Assembly: GCA_018656865.1 (NCBI GenBank)
Contig: JABHYO010000097.1
Location: 1-32,497 of the forward strand
Direction: 5' to 3'
Length of the DNA: 32,497 nt
Origin: Gammaproteobacteria bacterium
GTDB lineage: Bacteria; Pseudomonadota; Gammaproteobacteria; Pseudomonadales; Azotimanducaceae
This document shows, in pieces, positions 17,271-25,595 of the stretch. Numbering within the stretch: the stretch's first letter is position 1; the number at the start of each line of letters is the position of its first letter. A program made the position numbers and the translations under genes. A model generated the notes under the pieces. The model saw only the letters and a list, made by a program, of their open reading frames with translations. It was not told the DNA's origin and did no database searches.

Positions 17271-17741
17271 ATGGAAGACCGAACAAAGCCCTTGATCCTT
17301 GTCGTTGACGATCAGGCAACCATCATCAGGATCATGTCCAGAATTCTGCGCCCGACCTACGAAGTCTGTGTCGCAACCAACGGACGAAAAGCCCTGGATG
17401 TGGCCAGGGAACAGCTGCCTGATCTTATCCTGCTCGACAATATGATGCCTGAAATGACCGGCATAGAAACCTGCATGGCCCTGAAAGATATGCCGGAAAC
17501 CGCCGATATCCCAGTTATTTTCGTGACTTCCATGGACGACAGGCACAACGAACAGATGGGCTTCAAGGCAGGCGCTGTTGACTACATGATCAAGCCGCCG
17601 TCTCAGGAACTGGTGCACGCAAGGATCAGTGTTCACCTGAAGAACCAGCGGCAACGTATCTTTCTAGGTCAGCTTGCAGACGGGGAGATCACCGACGTCG
17701 ATCTTATCCAGCAGGGTGCTCGGCACCTGCTCAACATCTAG
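17271..17741 (+). CDS. Single-domain CheY-like response regulator
   Basis: A 156-aa receiver protein. The acidic pair is in [10 protein letters not shown] (D13-D14), the phospho-acceptor Asp in [13 protein letters not shown], the switch Thr in IFVTSMDD and the Lys in YMIKPPS. After the receiver (about 8-125) comes only a short helical tail ([20 protein letters not shown]), so there is no DNA-binding or enzymatic output domain. It may work through protein contact or pass phosphate on. Receivers of this kind are often found as the first domain of PatA or HD-GYP/GGDEF proteins. No histidine kinase is adjacent. The ATG at 17271 starts [14 protein letters not shown]; the frame extends upstream but would include the presumed promoter. 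Its stop interlocks with that of convergent rnhB. Confidence 0.85.
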   Translation: MEDRTKPLILVVDDQATIIRIMSRILRPTYEVCVATNGRKALDVAREQLPDLILLDNMMPEMTGIETCMALKDMPETADIPVIFVTSMDDRHNEQMGFKAGAVDYMIKPPSQELVHARISVHLKNQRQRIFLGQLADGEITDVDLIQQGARHLLNI

Positions 17742-18343
17742 GTAGCGATGGGGTCGGACCCCAGTTTTCGTGACCCCAAGCTTTGGCGGCAGGGCGCAAA
17801 TGACATTCGATGAATTGGCGATGGTCCGTATTGACGTAACGCTTCAAGGTGAGCGGCTGTTGGATAACCCTTGTGTTGCGCAAGGCCGTATTCAGGATAT
17901 CGCTCATCGAGCTCGACCATCTCAGCGTCTCGGGCCACCTTGGCGATGATGGATGCCGCTTTTATGGCGTCGTATTTTGCATCTCCCTTGATCAACCACT
18001 CAGCCTGTACCGGAAGATCGGGTATCCGATTACCATCAACCAGGACAAAGTCCGGCAGAACATCTAGTCCGGCGACGGCCCGCTGCATTGCCAGCATGCT
18101 GGCCTGAAGGATGTTGATTTCATCTATTTCAGCCACCTCGGCCCGGGCAATGCAAAAACAAACCGCCTTCTCGCGAATTTCAATATCGAGCTGATCACGG
18201 CGTTTCGCCGACAGACTTTTCGAATCACGTAAGCCCTTAATCGCTACGAACGGATTGAGTATCACGGCGGCTGCCATCACCGCACCTGCAAGCGGCCCAC
18301 GACCCACTTCGTCAACACCTGCGACATATTCACGCCGATACAT
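17738..18343 (-). CDS. rnhB: Ribonuclease HII
   Basis: A 201-aa nuclease that cuts RNA in RNA-DNA hybrids and removes misincorporated ribonucleotides. Catalytic acids are visible: D11-E12 in [10 protein letters not shown]103 in LVDGN and D121 in IKGDAK, followed by the family stretch '[14 protein letters not shown]'. It lies right after lpxB, as in the conserved lpxB-rnhB-dnaE arrangement, but dnaE does not follow. The last 13 codons ([13 protein letters not shown]) derive from a palindromic TGGGGTC element rather than from family-conserved sequence; the conserved core ends at '[11 protein letters not shown]'. Total length is still normal, so activity should be intact. Confidence 0.95.
   Translation of the reverse strand: MYRREYVAGVDEVGRGPLAGAVMAAAVILNPFVAIKGLRDSKSLSAKRRDQLDIEIREKAVCFCIARAEVAEIDEINILQASMLAMQRAVAGLDVLPDFVLVDGNRIPDLPVQAEWLIKGDAKYDAIKAASIIAKVARDAEMVELDERYPEYGLAQHKGYPTAAHLEALRQYGPSPIHRMSFAPCRQSLGSRKLGSDPIAT
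17749..17778. repeat. TGGGGTC palindromic (REP-like) element, doubling as a terminator
   Basis: Perfect 7-nt arms TGGGGTC (17749-17755) and GACCCCA (17757-17763) surround one G. A further copy of the half-site, TGACCCCA (17771-17778), follows after GTTTTCG. On the plus strand the strong stem followed by GTTTTC is positioned 8 nt past the response-regulator stop and can act as its terminator. On the minus strand it is translated as the end of rnhB. Palindromes of this form recur as dispersed repeats in some proteobacteria; here only one full copy is visible, with a half-site at about 6005-6014. Confidence 0.6.
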
Positions 18344-19522
18344 CTAGTGAACTTCTACGTCTACACCGCAGTGCCTAAGCACAACCGCCGCAGCTTCTCG
18401 ACCCGGTTCAGCGCCTTTTCTTAGCATCCGATGAATCCGATCAAATTCACTGACCAGTTTTTCCACATTTTCTGCTTCAAGAAGTATTTTGACAGCCTGG
18501 GCCAACTGCTCTGGATTGGCATCGTCTTGAATCAATTCTGGTACCAGTGATTGACCGGCAAGAATATTCGGCAACGCAAACCAGTTTGTTTTGATCAATC
18601 TTGAAACGATAGCGTAGGTCATCGGCCCCAGGCGATAGGACATCACCATTGGTTTTTTAAGTAACATGGCCTCCAGGGTAGCCGTACCTGAATTGACCAG
18701 GACGACATCGGCTGCTGTCATCACCTGTCTCGATTCACCTTCAATCAGTTGTACCCTTGAGCCAAGCTCCTGATAGGTCGCCAGCATCTCTCTGAGCTGC
18801 TCAAGACGCCTGGCATTTGACGCGGGAATAACGAAACGGTCGACCCTGCCTCCCAGAAGCCTGGCAGTGTCGAGAAAGTCACGACCTGTCATCCTAACTT
18901 CGCTTTTGCGGCTACCGGGTAGAATCGCAACAACCTTCTCGTTGGCTTCGATACCCAGTTCACTTCTAGCGGCTACTTTGGCGCTCTCGCCCTCATCCAC
19001 ATCTATCTCATCAGCCTTGGGGTGGCCGACAAAGGCAACCGGAATTCCGTTTTTTTCATAGATCTCTGTCTCGAAGGGATAGAGGGTCATCATCAAATCA
19101 ACATTGCGCTTAATCTTGTTGATCCGACCCTGCCGCCACGCCCAGACAGTTGGAGAGACATATTGAATAGTTTTAATTCCTCGACGTTTGAGCATCCCCG
19201 CCAGCAGAAGATTGAAAAAATTGAAGTCTATCCCGACGAAGCAATCTGCACGGCTCGCGAGAATACGATCACGCACCATGAACAGCAGCTTCAACAGTTC
19301 AGGTAGGCGGAGGAGCGGGTCGACAAACCCATTGACAGAAAGCCGTTCAATATCAGCATCAGAGGTAAATCCCTCAGCTATCATGGCAGGTCCGCCAATG
19401 CCGACAAACCCGGTCCCGGGAGCGAGGATTCCTATCTGACGGACCAGAGCGGCACCGAGGTTATCACCAGAAGCCTCTCCCGCCACCATGGCTATTGTCA
19501 TGGCGCGGTCGGCAGTTGGCAT
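18344..19522 (-). CDS. lpxB: Lipid-A-disaccharide synthase
   Basis: A 392-aa glycosyltransferase (GT19) that condenses UDP-2,3-diacylglucosamine with lipid X to form the lipid A disaccharide at the inner membrane. Hallmarks are 'AMVAGEASGDNLGAALVRQI' at the N-terminus, 'FVGIGGPAMIAEGF', 'CFVGIDFNFFNLLLAGML', 'QYVSPTVWAWRQGRI' and 'ILPGSRKSEV'. Length matches the family. The ATG at 19522 lies 3 nt after the fabZ stop; an internal ATG at 19501 is the alternative. rnhB starts immediately after the lpxB stop. The usual upstream neighbour lpxA is absent. Confidence 0.96.
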   Translation of the reverse strand: MPTADRAMTIAMVAGEASGDNLGAALVRQIGILAPGTGFVGIGGPAMIAEGFTSDADIERLSVNGFVDPLLRLPELLKLLFMVRDRILASRADCFVGIDFNFFNLLLAGMLKRRGIKTIQYVSPTVWAWRQGRINKIKRNVDLMMTLYPFETEIYEKNGIPVAFVGHPKADEIDVDEGESAKVAARSELGIEANEKVVAILPGSRKSEVRMTGRDFLDTARLLGGRVDRFVIPASNARRLEQLREMLATYQELGSRVQLIEGESRQVMTAADVVLVNSGTATLEAMLLKKPMVMSYRLGPMTYAIVSRLIKTNWFALPNILAGQSLVPELIQDDANPEQLAQAVKILLEAENVEKLVSEFDRIHRMLRKGAEPGREAAAVVLRHCGVDVEVH

Positions 19523-19525
19523 TAG

Positions 19526-19966
19526 TTACTCGCTGACCTTCTGTTCTGCGCAGGTGAGCAACGATGAGCAAACCAGGTTGTCTTCGACATAAGCCTTGCC
19601 TGATGCTTTCATCCAATGCTTGCGCATGTTGAGGATTTCTACTTCGAGTCTGATCTGATCACCCGGGATAACCGAGCGCTTGAACTTGGTCTTGTCCGTG
19701 CCAGCGAGATAATAGATGAAACCATCGTCCAGAGTTCGATCACGACTGCGAAAAGCCAGAATACCTGATGCCTGAGCCAATGCTTCGACAATTAAAACGC
19801 CGGGAAATACCGGCGTCTCAGGAAAGTGACCCGTAAACATCGGCTCATTAATCGTGACATTTTTGATACAGACAATTCTCTTGTCAGCTTCAAACTCTAT
19901 TACCCTGTCCACCAACAGAAATGGATAACGATGTGGTAGGTAATTTTTTATTTCTGTAACTTCCAT
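19526..19966 (-). CDS. fabZ: 3-hydroxyacyl-ACP dehydratase FabZ
   Basis: A 146-aa hot-dog-fold dehydratase of fatty-acid elongation. The catalytic His47 is in TGHFPETPVFPGV and Glu61 in IVEALAQASG; 'LPHRYPFLLVDRV' is the N-terminal signature. It competes with the LpxA reaction for 3-hydroxyacyl-ACP, which is why it normally sits between lpxD and lpxA. Here it follows lpxD by 12 nt and leads straight into lpxB. Confidence 0.96.
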   Translation of the reverse strand: MEVTEIKNYLPHRYPFLLVDRVIEFEADKRIVCIKNVTINEPMFTGHFPETPVFPGVLIVEALAQASGILAFRSRDRTLDDGFIYYLAGTDKTKFKRSVIPGDQIRLEVEILNMRKHWMKASGKAYVEDNLVCSSLLTCAEQKVSE

Positions 19967-19978
19967 ACTGCGTCCAGG

Positions 19979-20989
19979 CTAACGATCCGATTCCAGGCGT
20001 CTTAGACGTTTCAACATGTCATCCAGTTTACGGAACCCGACGACACTACGCTTCCAATCAGTACCTCGCATTAATCCGGTACCCGATGAATAACGCCCTT
20101 TTTCCAGGATTGACTGACTCACCAGCGTCATGGCGGTGATCTCAACCTGGTCTGTTATTTCTATATTATCAACGATTCCAACCGCACCACCAATGAGACA
20201 GTAGCTTCCGATCTTTGTACTACCGGCAATCGCCGTACACCCCGATATCACCGTATGATGATCAATCCGTGTTCCGTGACCGATTTGCACCTGATTGTCG
20301 AGCTTACAGCCATCACCAATCGTCGTATCGTTAAGAGCACCTCGGTCGACGGTCGTGCCTGCGCCAATCTCAACATGCTTACCAATCTGAACGCCATACA
20401 CTTGCGGAATTTTAATGTAGTCACCGCTGTCGCTGTCGAACTCAAAGCCGAATCCGTCTGCACCAATCACGACATTGCTGTGAACAAGGCAACCTTCACC
20501 GATAGAGCATCCATGATAAACAACCACGTGTGGCATCAACCTGGTGCCTGCTCCAATGGCTACACCTTCGCCAACAAAGCCACCGGCACCAATTTCTGCG
20601 CCGTCACCTATCACGGCTCCAGGTTCGATAACTGCCTGCGGCCCTATCACGACACTCTTGCCAAGTTGGGCCTGATCGCTCACCACAGCTGACACATCAA
20701 CGTAGGGTGTGGCTACCGGGGTCGGATCAAACATCGCTGCAATCTGAGCCCACGCCAAGCGCGGATTCCCGGAAATCAGGACAGGTCTGGTGGTAAGAGA
20801 CGCATCTTCCTTTCGCAGGACGATTGCCGCGGCTTGTGTTGACTCAACGAGGCTGCGATATCTGCCACTAAAGAGAAATGAGATTTGATTGGGACCGGCA
20901 TCCTGCAGTCCAGCGATGCCTTGAATATCTACGTCGACATCGCCCCTGAATTCAAGTCGAAATTTTTCGGCTATCTCACTGAGTTTCAA
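19979..20989 (-). CDS. lpxD: UDP-3-O-(3-hydroxyacyl)glucosamine N-acyltransferase
   Basis: A 336-aa hexapeptide-repeat acyltransferase, third enzyme of lipid A synthesis. Residues 1-100 form the LpxD-specific uridine-binding domain. Residues about 105-300 are left-handed beta-helix repeats ([IV]G-x4 periodicity: AVIGDGAEIGAGGFVGEGVA, VEIGAGTTVDRGAL). H238 in VQIGHGTRID is the catalytic base (E. coli His239). 'ADGFGFEFD' is the acyl/UDP pocket. The C-terminal helices (SVVGFRKLDDMLKRLRRLE) are typical of LpxD, not LpxA, so this gene does not replace the missing lpxA. It follows skp after 6 nt. Confidence 0.97.
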   Translation of the reverse strand: MKLSEIAEKFRLEFRGDVDVDIQGIAGLQDAGPNQISFLFSGRYRSLVESTQAAAIVLRKEDASLTTRPVLISGNPRLAWAQIAAMFDPTPVATPYVDVSAVVSDQAQLGKSVVIGPQAVIEPGAVIGDGAEIGAGGFVGEGVAIGAGTRLMPHVVVYHGCSIGEGCLVHSNVVIGADGFGFEFDSDSGDYIKIPQVYGVQIGKHVEIGAGTTVDRGALNDTTIGDGCKLDNQVQIGHGTRIDHHTVISGCTAIAGSTKIGSYCLIGGAVGIVDNIEITDQVEITAMTLVSQSILEKGRYSSGTGLMRGTDWKRSVVGFRKLDDMLKRLRRLESDR

Positions 20990-20995
20990 CCGACA

Positions 20996-21514
20996 CTACT
21001 TTTCAAGCGCATTCATTTTTTCGGTAATCTTGGCGGTCACATCGTACAATTCATGCCGATAGTGCACGCTCTGCCTGGGTAGAATCAGGTCGTATTTTTC
21101 ACTCAGCACCAAAGCTTCGACAGCTTCCTGGTAACGGGAGGTCAGTGACTGAATCAACCGGTCAGTACTCTCCAGTTTGATCCGCTGAACATTCTCGACG
21201 AGCTGTGACATCTGCCCCCGCTGAACGGAAATATCCTGAAGGAGTTTCTGAAACTCCTGATCACTCATTAGTTCAGTATCTTTCTTAAGTTTCTCAAGCA
21301 GAACCGTGACTTCTTTTTGCATCTCCTTCAGCTGTTCTTCCTGTTCAATGAAGGCACCATTGATCTGATCCATGCCTTTTTGGCCTAATTCGGATTGAAG
21401 AATAGCTCTCTGAGCGTCGGCGACACCAATTTTCGCCTCAGCAAAGGCAGATGATGACGACACGGCCATGATGATACTGGCCAGAATAGCCAAAATGCCT
21501 TTTTTGTAGTGCAC
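20996..21514 (-). CDS. skp: Periplasmic chaperone Skp (OmpH)
   Basis: A 172-aa exported chaperone that holds unfolded outer-membrane proteins on their way to BamA. It has a signal peptide (about 1-25, ending AFAEA) and 'KIGVADAQRAILQSELGQKG', the conserved start of the mature trimerisation strand. Long charged helices follow for the tentacles (about 55-120), and a closing strand (YDLILPRQSVHY). The start is GTG: AAGGAG lies 6 nt upstream, which fixes it. It follows bamA by 145 nt and precedes lpxD. Confidence 0.93.
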   Translation of the reverse strand: MHYKKGILAILASIIMAVSSSSAFAEAKIGVADAQRAILQSELGQKGMDQINGAFIEQEEQLKEMQKEVTVLLEKLKKDTELMSDQEFQKLLQDISVQRGQMSQLVENVQRIKLESTDRLIQSLTSRYQEAVEALVLSEKYDLILPRQSVHYRHELYDVTAKITEKMNALEK

Positions 21515-21574
21515 GATGTTCTCCTTGGGATTTATATTTTTGTAGTGACTTTTAGCCTGAGAATGGCGGGATTT

Positions 21575-21602
21575 CGCAACGGTTGCGGATGTTTACACAT
21601 CC
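21575..21602. repeat. Two adjacent hairpins in the bamA-skp spacer
   Basis: CGCAAC-g-GTTGCG (21575-21587) directly abuts GGATGT-ttac-ACATCC (21587-21602), sharing one G. Both arms of each are perfect. A smaller dyad (GGCAA-ctt-TTGCC on the minus strand) lies closer to bamA. None is followed by a T tract, so these look like mRNA-processing or stability hairpins, or binding sites, rather than terminators. Confidence 0.45.
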
Positions 21603-21659
21603 ATAGCGCGGATTCAATGTCTATTAGCCCCGCTGCTCCGGCAAAAGTTGCCCGCCACG

Positions 21660-24008
21660 CTAGAATGTTTTACCCAGCTCAAACTGGAAGGCTTCTGATT
21701 CGTCGCCATCCTTTTCGTTGATGGGGAACGAAAGTGAAAAACTGATCGGCGCAAAACCGGTAATCCAGGTCACCGCGAGACCCGCACTATAGCGAAGCTC
21801 ACCTTCATCCAGGTCCAGGCAGACAACACTGACGGCCGCGCAATTGGTATTGAAGACATTTCCCGCATCGACAAAGAACACCGACCGCATCTGGCTCTGC
21901 TCCTCGATAAACGGTAGTGGGAACAGAATTTCGGCACTGAACTCAATCAGTACGTTTCCGCCTATCGGATCCGGTTCTCTGAACTGGTCCTGCGGCGATG
22001 GTGTCGACCTGGGCCCAAGCGTATTGCTCTCATACCCTCTTACTGACCCCATACCTCCTGAAAAGAAATGTTTGTAGAAAGGGAAAGTTTCGGTACTACC
22101 ATAGGCCTCACCATAACCGAGGTCAGTCCTAAGCCGCATTACTAGTGGCCCAAAGAGCGGATAGAATATCTGGCCATTGTAGTTGATACGGAAAAATTCA
22201 AGTTCACTGCCAGGGATCGTCATTTCAAACGACAATGACTGAGAACGACCGGCTGTCGGCATAAGCCCGCGATTGAGAGCAGACATGCTGTAGGTCGCCG
22301 TGAGCGACAGCAGGTCGAACTGATCACCCTCCTTATCGATAAATGCTGAAATTTCCTGAGCGGGTATTACTCCTTCCTGGATCCTTGTGCTTTCATAGCC
22401 AAAGCTGAAACCGATACGTGATACTTCCGAGATGGGATATCCAAAGTTCACGCTGGCGCCATAGGAATCAGTAGAAAAGCTCGCAATATTGAACTCTTCA
22501 AAGTCACTTTTGCGGAAAAATACCGAATAACCCCGACTCACTCCATCGACGGTGTAGTACGGATCGAAGAACGAGAAGCTAAGTGCTTCCTGGAAGTCGC
22601 TGCGATTGACACCGATATTGATACTGTTGCCCGTACCGAAAACATTTGACTCCTGATAGGAAAGCCCGAGGATCAGACCAGTGTCCTCTGCGAATCCGAC
22701 GGTCGCGGATATAGATCCTGACGGCTGTTCTTCGACCGTATAGTTCACATCAATCTGGTCTTCTGTACCCGTCACAGTCGGTGTTTCGACATTAACTTCC
22801 TTGAAAAAACCAAGACGCTGCAGTCTGATTTTCGACCCTTCGATCATGGCAGTCGATGCCCAACCCCCTTCCAGCTGACGCATCTCACGTCTCAGAACTT
22901 CATCCTGAGTCACGGTATTACCCTGGAAGCTAACCCGACGAACATAGGCGCGCTGGCCTGCATCGAGAAAGTACTTAATTGTTACCGTTTCACCGCTTTC
23001 GTCGATGACCGGTTCACCTGTAGCACTGGCAAAGGTATAGCCTGAATTACCGAGAGCATTTTCGATTCGCTCTTCCGAAGCCGTCATGTACTCACGGGAG
23101 AAAATCTGCCCCTCCCGCGTAAGCAGCAGCGCCCGTATGTTCTCCTCCGGGATATCCCGCAGCTCACCAGCCACTTCTACACCGGACACCGTAAACTGAT
23201 CACCTTCAGTAATATTAAAAGTGATGTAGACATCTTCCATGTTCGGTGCAATGGAAACTTGTGTGGAATCCACGCGAAAGTTCAGATAGCCGCGATCAAG
23301 ATAGTAGGATTCAATGGCTTCAATATCTCCCTGGAGTTTTTCTCGGGAATATTGATCGTCTTTGGTATAGAAAGAAAAAAGACTCGGCAGCTTGAGCTCG
23401 AGCATTTCTGTCAGGGTTTCGTCGTCAAAAACCTTGTTTCCGATGACATTAATATGCCTTATACCTGATACATTTCCCTCAAAGACATCGACATTTATCG
23501 CAACCCGGTTTCTCGGAAGATCCTCAACCGTGGTTTCAATCCGGGCATCGTAACGTCCCTGAGAAACATACTGGCTCTCCAGATCAGACGCGATGTGTTC
23601 CAGGGTTACTTTCTTGAAAATCTGCCCTTCAGACAAGCCTGAGCCCTCGAGTCCTTCAAGCAGTGCTTCGGTTTTGATTGCCTTATTGCCTTCGAACTCA
23701 ATGGAATCAATGGTTGGACGCTCCTTGACCACAACCACCAGCACATTGCCGTCACGACCGACCTGCACATCGTCAAAATTTGACGTCTTGAAAAGCGATT
23801 TCGCTATCGTTCTGATTTCAACAACGCCAATGTCATCACCAACATTGTAGGGAATGGCACCAAATACTGTGCCAGCTGAAATTCGCTGGAGGCCTTCAAC
23901 ACGGATGTCGGAGATCACGAAAGCGAAGGCAGAGCCCCCATATGCTATAGCCAGAAGCAATACGGCGGGCCGCAGGAAATCTTTGATTGTTGTTATGAGA
24001 TATACCAC
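21660..24008 (-). CDS. bamA: Outer-membrane protein assembly factor BamA
   Basis: A 782-aa Omp85 protein, core of the BAM complex that inserts beta-barrels. A signal peptide (to about residue 29, GSAFAF) is followed by five POTRA domains (about 30-420; first 'VISDIRVEGLQRISAGTVF'). A 16-strand barrel follows, carrying the L6 motif VRGY in GGMGSVRGYESNTLGPR. The chain ends in aromatic Phe (FELGKTF). E. coli BamA is 810 aa. The start is GTG at 24008 with GAG about 9-11 nt upstream. It lies 24 nt after rseP and upstream of skp, the canonical order. Confidence 0.96.
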   Translation of the reverse strand: MVYLITTIKDFLRPAVLLLAIAYGGSAFAFVISDIRVEGLQRISAGTVFGAIPYNVGDDIGVVEIRTIAKSLFKTSNFDDVQVGRDGNVLVVVVKERPTIDSIEFEGNKAIKTEALLEGLEGSGLSEGQIFKKVTLEHIASDLESQYVSQGRYDARIETTVEDLPRNRVAINVDVFEGNVSGIRHINVIGNKVFDDETLTEMLELKLPSLFSFYTKDDQYSREKLQGDIEAIESYYLDRGYLNFRVDSTQVSIAPNMEDVYITFNITEGDQFTVSGVEVAGELRDIPEENIRALLLTREGQIFSREYMTASEERIENALGNSGYTFASATGEPVIDESGETVTIKYFLDAGQRAYVRRVSFQGNTVTQDEVLRREMRQLEGGWASTAMIEGSKIRLQRLGFFKEVNVETPTVTGTEDQIDVNYTVEEQPSGSISATVGFAEDTGLILGLSYQESNVFGTGNSINIGVNRSDFQEALSFSFFDPYYTVDGVSRGYSVFFRKSDFEEFNIASFSTDSYGASVNFGYPISEVSRIGFSFGYESTRIQEGVIPAQEISAFIDKEGDQFDLLSLTATYSMSALNRGLMPTAGRSQSLSFEMTIPGSELEFFRINYNGQIFYPLFGPLVMRLRTDLGYGEAYGSTETFPFYKHFFSGGMGSVRGYESNTLGPRSTPSPQDQFREPDPIGGNVLIEFSAEILFPLPFIEEQSQMRSVFFVDAGNVFNTNCAAVSVVCLDLDEGELRYSAGLAVTWITGFAPISFSLSFPINEKDGDESEAFQFELGKTF

Positions 24009-24032
24009 TACTTATTCTCTACTAATGAGGTC

Positions 24033-25472
24033 CTACAATCGGGTGAGGTCGTTGTAGAACGCCAGGATCATAATGCTGAAAATCAGGAACATACCCATCT
24101 GCAGACCCCACATCTGAACTCTTTCTGGTACGGGTCGACCGGCGACAAGCTCAATAAAGTAATAGAGCAGGTGCCCGCCATCAAGTACCGGTATCGGCAG
24201 CAAATTGATCACACCCAGCGAAATACTCAACAATGCGATAAAGCCGACGAAGCTTTCAAGACCATTTTCCGCAGTCGCATTCGCCACCTGAGCGATTGTA
24301 ATCGGTCCGCTTAGATTCTTGGGTGAAATCGCGCCAACGATCATCTTCTTGATAGACGCCAATGTAAAGGCAGTTAGCTCCCAAGTCTTATTCAAAGCCG
24401 GAATCCATGCAGAATAGAAAGGATAAGTCGTTTCACGCTGCATCTCTTCAGGATAAGCTACTGACCTGACGGAAGCACCAATAAAACCAATCTGTTTACC
24501 ATTCCGCTCCACGGCTGCCGGTGTCACTGAGACACTCTCTTCTTTATGCGCTCTTAAGACAGTCAAATGCAGCGTCCGTTCAGGACTTCGCTGAATCATT
24601 TCAACCAGGTGTGGCCAGTCTCTCACCTTCTCTCCATCGAGGCTGAGCACCTTGTCATCCACCTCTAACCCGGCAGCGACGGCGCGACCGTCATCATTCA
24701 GGCCTCCAATCACAGCAGGTACATCCGGCATAAAAAGATGCAAACCCAGATCCCGGGACGGGGAGGGTTCATCCTGGTCTGACAGCCAGTCAGTAACCGG
24801 GATTGTGTAGTCCGAATAGGCATCGTAGCCTTCGGCTTCTTTCACGGTAAACACAATGTCACCCGTCTCACCGAGCCGACCAAAGAGACGCATGTTTACC
24901 TCGGACCAGGTTCGGGTAGCAACACGATCAACGGCGGTGATCTCCTGACCTGCCTTGAGACCGGCCTGCCCCGCTCGCGATTCAGCCTCGATCTCACCAA
25001 GAAGCGGGACTAGCCCCGTCACTCCCGTGACGAAGAGCACCCAATAGGCAGCAATGGCCAGCAAAAAATTAGCTAAAGGGCCGGCTGAAACAATCGCAAT
25101 CCTCTGCCATACGGATTTACGGTTAAAGGCAAGATGCAACTGATCGTCAGCAACGAACCCTTCCCTCTCATCCAGCATCTTGACATACCCACCCAGTGGT
25201 ATGGCGGCGACAGAAAACTCCGTACCCTCCAGCGGTTCATTGCTGCGTGATAATACCGGTATCGGGGAACCCTCATCGTCCAGAAGTGGGCCACCGCCTA
25301 CTTCGGGCGCCTTGCCCCGCTTTGTATAGATAGCTTTGCCGAAACCAACGCTGAAACGAATAACGTGGACATTACATAGCCGTGCCACCCAATAGTGGCC
25401 GAACTCATGAATTGTCACCAGGATAGAAATGGTGACGATCAGTGCAGCAACTGTCTGAATAAACTCAATCAT
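24033..25472 (-). CDS. rseP: Site-2 intramembrane metalloprotease RseP
   Basis: A 479-aa inner-membrane zinc protease that cleaves the anti-sigma factor RseA to release sigma-E and clears signal-peptide remnants. The HEFGH zinc motif (H22, E23, H26) lies in the first helix and 'PVLDGGHLLYYFIEL' supplies the third ligand near the C-terminus. Two PDZ domains lie between (about 135-215 and 225-310; GLKAGQEITAVD, GLEVDDKVLSLDG). It is about 30 aa longer than E. coli RseP (450 aa), mostly because of an inserted stretch at about residues 52-82 (GKAPEVGGGPLLDDEGSPIP) between the first helix and 'IPLGGYVKMLDE'. No good Shine-Dalgarno is visible. It precedes bamA by 24 nt. Confidence 0.96.
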   Translation of the reverse strand: MIEFIQTVAALIVTISILVTIHEFGHYWVARLCNVHVIRFSVGFGKAIYTKRGKAPEVGGGPLLDDEGSPIPVLSRSNEPLEGTEFSVAAIPLGGYVKMLDEREGFVADDQLHLAFNRKSVWQRIAIVSAGPLANFLLAIAAYWVLFVTGVTGLVPLLGEIEAESRAGQAGLKAGQEITAVDRVATRTWSEVNMRLFGRLGETGDIVFTVKEAEGYDAYSDYTIPVTDWLSDQDEPSPSRDLGLHLFMPDVPAVIGGLNDDGRAVAAGLEVDDKVLSLDGEKVRDWPHLVEMIQRSPERTLHLTVLRAHKEESVSVTPAAVERNGKQIGFIGASVRSVAYPEEMQRETTYPFYSAWIPALNKTWELTAFTLASIKKMIVGAISPKNLSGPITIAQVANATAENGLESFVGFIALLSISLGVINLLPIPVLDGGHLLYYFIELVAGRPVPERVQMWGLQMGMFLIFSIMILAFYNDLTRL

Positions 25473-25538
25473 GGCGGTCTATTGTATTGTCTCCGCGCCC
25501 TGATGTCTGTCTGCTCCACAGAAAACTGCTTGCCTTTC

Positions 25539-25595
25539 GCCACTTCACTTCGCTGCAGTGGCTTTCGGCTGCAGTTTCGGCTTCGCCGAAACTGC
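25539..25595. repeat. Palindromic spacer between cdsA and rseP
   Basis: A perfect 11-nt-arm hairpin GCAGTTTCGGC-ttc-GCCGAAACTGC (25571-25595) reaches into the cdsA stop codon. A second dyad GCCACT/AGTGGC (25539-25544, 25557-25562) follows. No T tract is present on the minus strand, so it is a poor terminator. In relatives with the Pseudomonas order, dxr (ispC) would occupy this spacer. Confidence 0.6.

Noticed and set aside
19979-20989. The possibility that the hexapeptide acyltransferase is lpxA rather than lpxD
   Set aside because: It has the LpxD-specific N-terminal domain, the length (336 aa), His238 in the LpxD context and the C-terminal LpxD helices; LpxA is about 255-265 aa and lacks these.
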